In this document: positions 63,020 to 64,000 of the stretch, piece by piece
Numbering within the stretch: position 1 is the first letter of the stretch
Layout: every line of letters starts with the position of its first letter
Assembly: GCA_900498245.1 (NCBI GenBank)
Contig: LS998015.1
Span: 983,225 to 1,047,224, forward strand
From: Candidatus Zixiibacteriota bacterium
Lineage (GTDB): Bacteria > Zixibacteria > MSB-5A5 > GN15 > PGXB01
Reading direction: 5' to 3'
Length of the DNA: 64,000 nucleotides
Notes under the pieces: generated by a model
What the model saw: the letters and a program-made list of their open reading frames with translations, nothing else
Database searches by the model: none
Told to the model about the DNA's origin: nothing
Translations under genes and position numbers: made by a program

Positions 63020-64000
63020 CTAAAGGTGATATGCTTTATCGATGTACTTCGTACAGAGATCCCGCTGATACACCGCCAGCGGCAATCGCAGACCCTGCTG
63101 ATAGTACTCTGTCGCCGCCTTACGCTTCCCTTGAAGGTCCTCAAGGTTTCCCAGGGCCAAAAGAACTTCTCCCAAATAGTAACTTCTCTGCTCGGTAAAA
63201 TAGGCGACATCGAGATATTGCCCGGCTTTGTCATATTCATGCAGACCGAGGCTGGCCAGCCCGGCCCGAATCTTATAGGTCGGGTCATCGGGAATTTGGG
63301 CCATCATCTGAAGAGTCATCCCCAGGGCCTCGGAGAAATGATTTTCGGCTTTGGCGGTATCCCGCCAGACACCCGGACTCCCTTCCATTTTTCCCATAAA
63401 CAGCAGAAACTCGATCTTCCCCGGAACGGACTTTTCTATATCATACACTTTTTCCGCGATGCGAATGGCTCCGGCGGTATCGCCCCGTATCGCCGTTATT
63501 TTGGCCTGCAGGAGGCGGGCCGTGGCATAGGTGGAGTCTTTCAAGAGAACGGTATCAAGGGCGCTCCACGCCTGGTCGTACTGTCCGTCTATAAGATAAA
63601 GATTCCCCAATATTTGATAATAGATGGAACGCGCCGAGTCCAGTTTGACCAGCAGCCTATACCCGTCGAGCGCGTCGTAATAACGCCCGAACTGATAGCA
63701 GACCGCCGCCAGTTTTTTCCAGGTATCGATGGAGTCGGCCCGGTTCGAATCATATTTGGTCATTTCCCGGTAATATTCGATCTGCTGGTCAATACGGAAT
63801 GTCGCCCCGGCCCGCGCCGCATAGAAATCGAATTGGCGGCGGTTCAGTTCCAGGGTATCGACATAATGCGTCCATTCGGCCTGAAGGGAATCGAGGGATA
63901 TCTGGCATATTTTTTGAAGATTATTCGCCAGCGTCAGATCATCGGATTCCTTATATATCCGGCGAACTGCATTCATACCGTATTTGTCGGCGATAAATTT
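63020..64000 (-). CDS. TPR-repeat protein, 5' end outside the window
   Basis: The frame is open to the window edge; residues encoded at the edge (KFIADKYGMNAVRR) look like the helix that follows the active site in peptidase MA-like gluzincins, but the HExxH would lie outside. The visible 326 residues contain several TPR-like units (KLAAVCYQFGRYYDALDGYR, ILGNLYLIDGQYDQAWSALD, VLLALGNLEDLQGKRKAATEYY). It is upstream of the BatA-like gene and probably in one operon. Confidence 0.75.
   Translation of the reverse strand, partial: KFIADKYGMNAVRRIYKESDDLTLANNLQKICQISLDSLQAEWTHYVDTLELNRRQFDFYAARAGATFRIDQQIEYYREMTKYDSNRADSIDTWKKLAAVCYQFGRYYDALDGYRLLVKLDSARSIYYQILGNLYLIDGQYDQAWSALDTVLLKDSTYATARLLQAKITAIRGDTAGAIRIAEKVYDIEKSVPGKIEFLLFMGKMEGSPGVWRDTAKAENHFSEALGMTLQMMAQIPDDPTYKIRAGLASLGLHEYDKAGQYLDVAYFTEQRSYYLGEVLLALGNLEDLQGKRKAATEYYQQGLRLPLAVYQRDLCTKYIDKAYHL

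Overview
The window reads as chromosomal DNA of a Gram-negative, anaerobic, probably uncultured bacterium of the FCB / candidate-phylum type. Candidatus Zixibacteria would fit, but that is inference from gene content and intergenic repeats, not from a marker gene. A double-membrane envelope is indicated by a TolC-like outer-membrane protein, HtrA/DegP, a lipoprotein, an L,D-transpeptidase and a Tat signal. Anaerobic H2 metabolism is indicated by a complete HdrABC-MvhDGA gene set. I see no tRNA, rRNA, CRISPR array, transposase or phage gene.

Layout. 1-2970: tail of an unknown gene, a secreted LIM-finger/HELMH peptidase resembling plant DA1, an L,D-transpeptidase and an orphan PD-(D/E)XK nuclease, separated by palindromic repeats. 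2969-11709 (minus): one long operon hdrC-hdrB-hdrA-mvhD-mvhG-mvhA, hydrogenase maturation protease, hypA, hypB and an SDR oxidoreductase. It encodes an electron-bifurcating [NiFe] hydrogenase / heterodisulfide-reductase-type complex and part of its maturation set, with a near-perfect Rex-type operator about 100 bp upstream of hdrC. 12457-16011: CDF transporter and P-type ATPase. 16123-22990: accessory stretch with a frameshifted secreted protein, an EreA/ChaN-like protein, a small exported protein and a 701-residue fusion of an HD phosphohydrolase domain to an eIF2B-like domain. Three dense mosaics of palindromes surround these genes. 22989-30378: periplasmic serine hydrolase, small membrane protein, ECF sigma/anti-sigma pair, GT-C enzyme and a substrate-binding-protein/TolC fusion. 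30467-37267 (minus): an envelope-stress block made of HtrA with an inactive PDZ paralogue, then an ECF sigma factor followed by DUF4097, polymer-forming/poly-proline membrane and LiaF-like proteins.

37448-42690 (minus): GT-C-like protein, RNase G, fmt, def, yajC and a zinc-ribbon protein. 42836-46780 (plus): two exported peptidase-like proteins, a HELGH metalloprotease with a ComEA-like tail and a caspase-fold lipoprotein with a TIG-like domain. 46870-57333 (minus): a metallo-beta-lactamase-fold protein, the ytfI/ytfJ pair, and a long translation-coupled run rpmE, DUF1385, prfA, membrane protein, tldD, tldE, 74-residue Tat-signal protein, prmC, ATC-hydrolase-like gene and nth. 57485-64000 (minus): methyltransferase, flavodoxin-fold protein, ABC-F ATPase, BatA/VWA membrane protein and a TPR protein that runs off the window.

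Most promising for novelty: the HD-eIF2B fusion in its repeat-bounded accessory stretch; the membrane protein/TldD/TldE/small-Tat-protein module wedged between prfA and prmC; the bacterial DA1-like secreted LIM peptidase; the substrate-binding-protein/TolC fusion; the caspase-like lipoprotein; and palindrome families whose arms covary.
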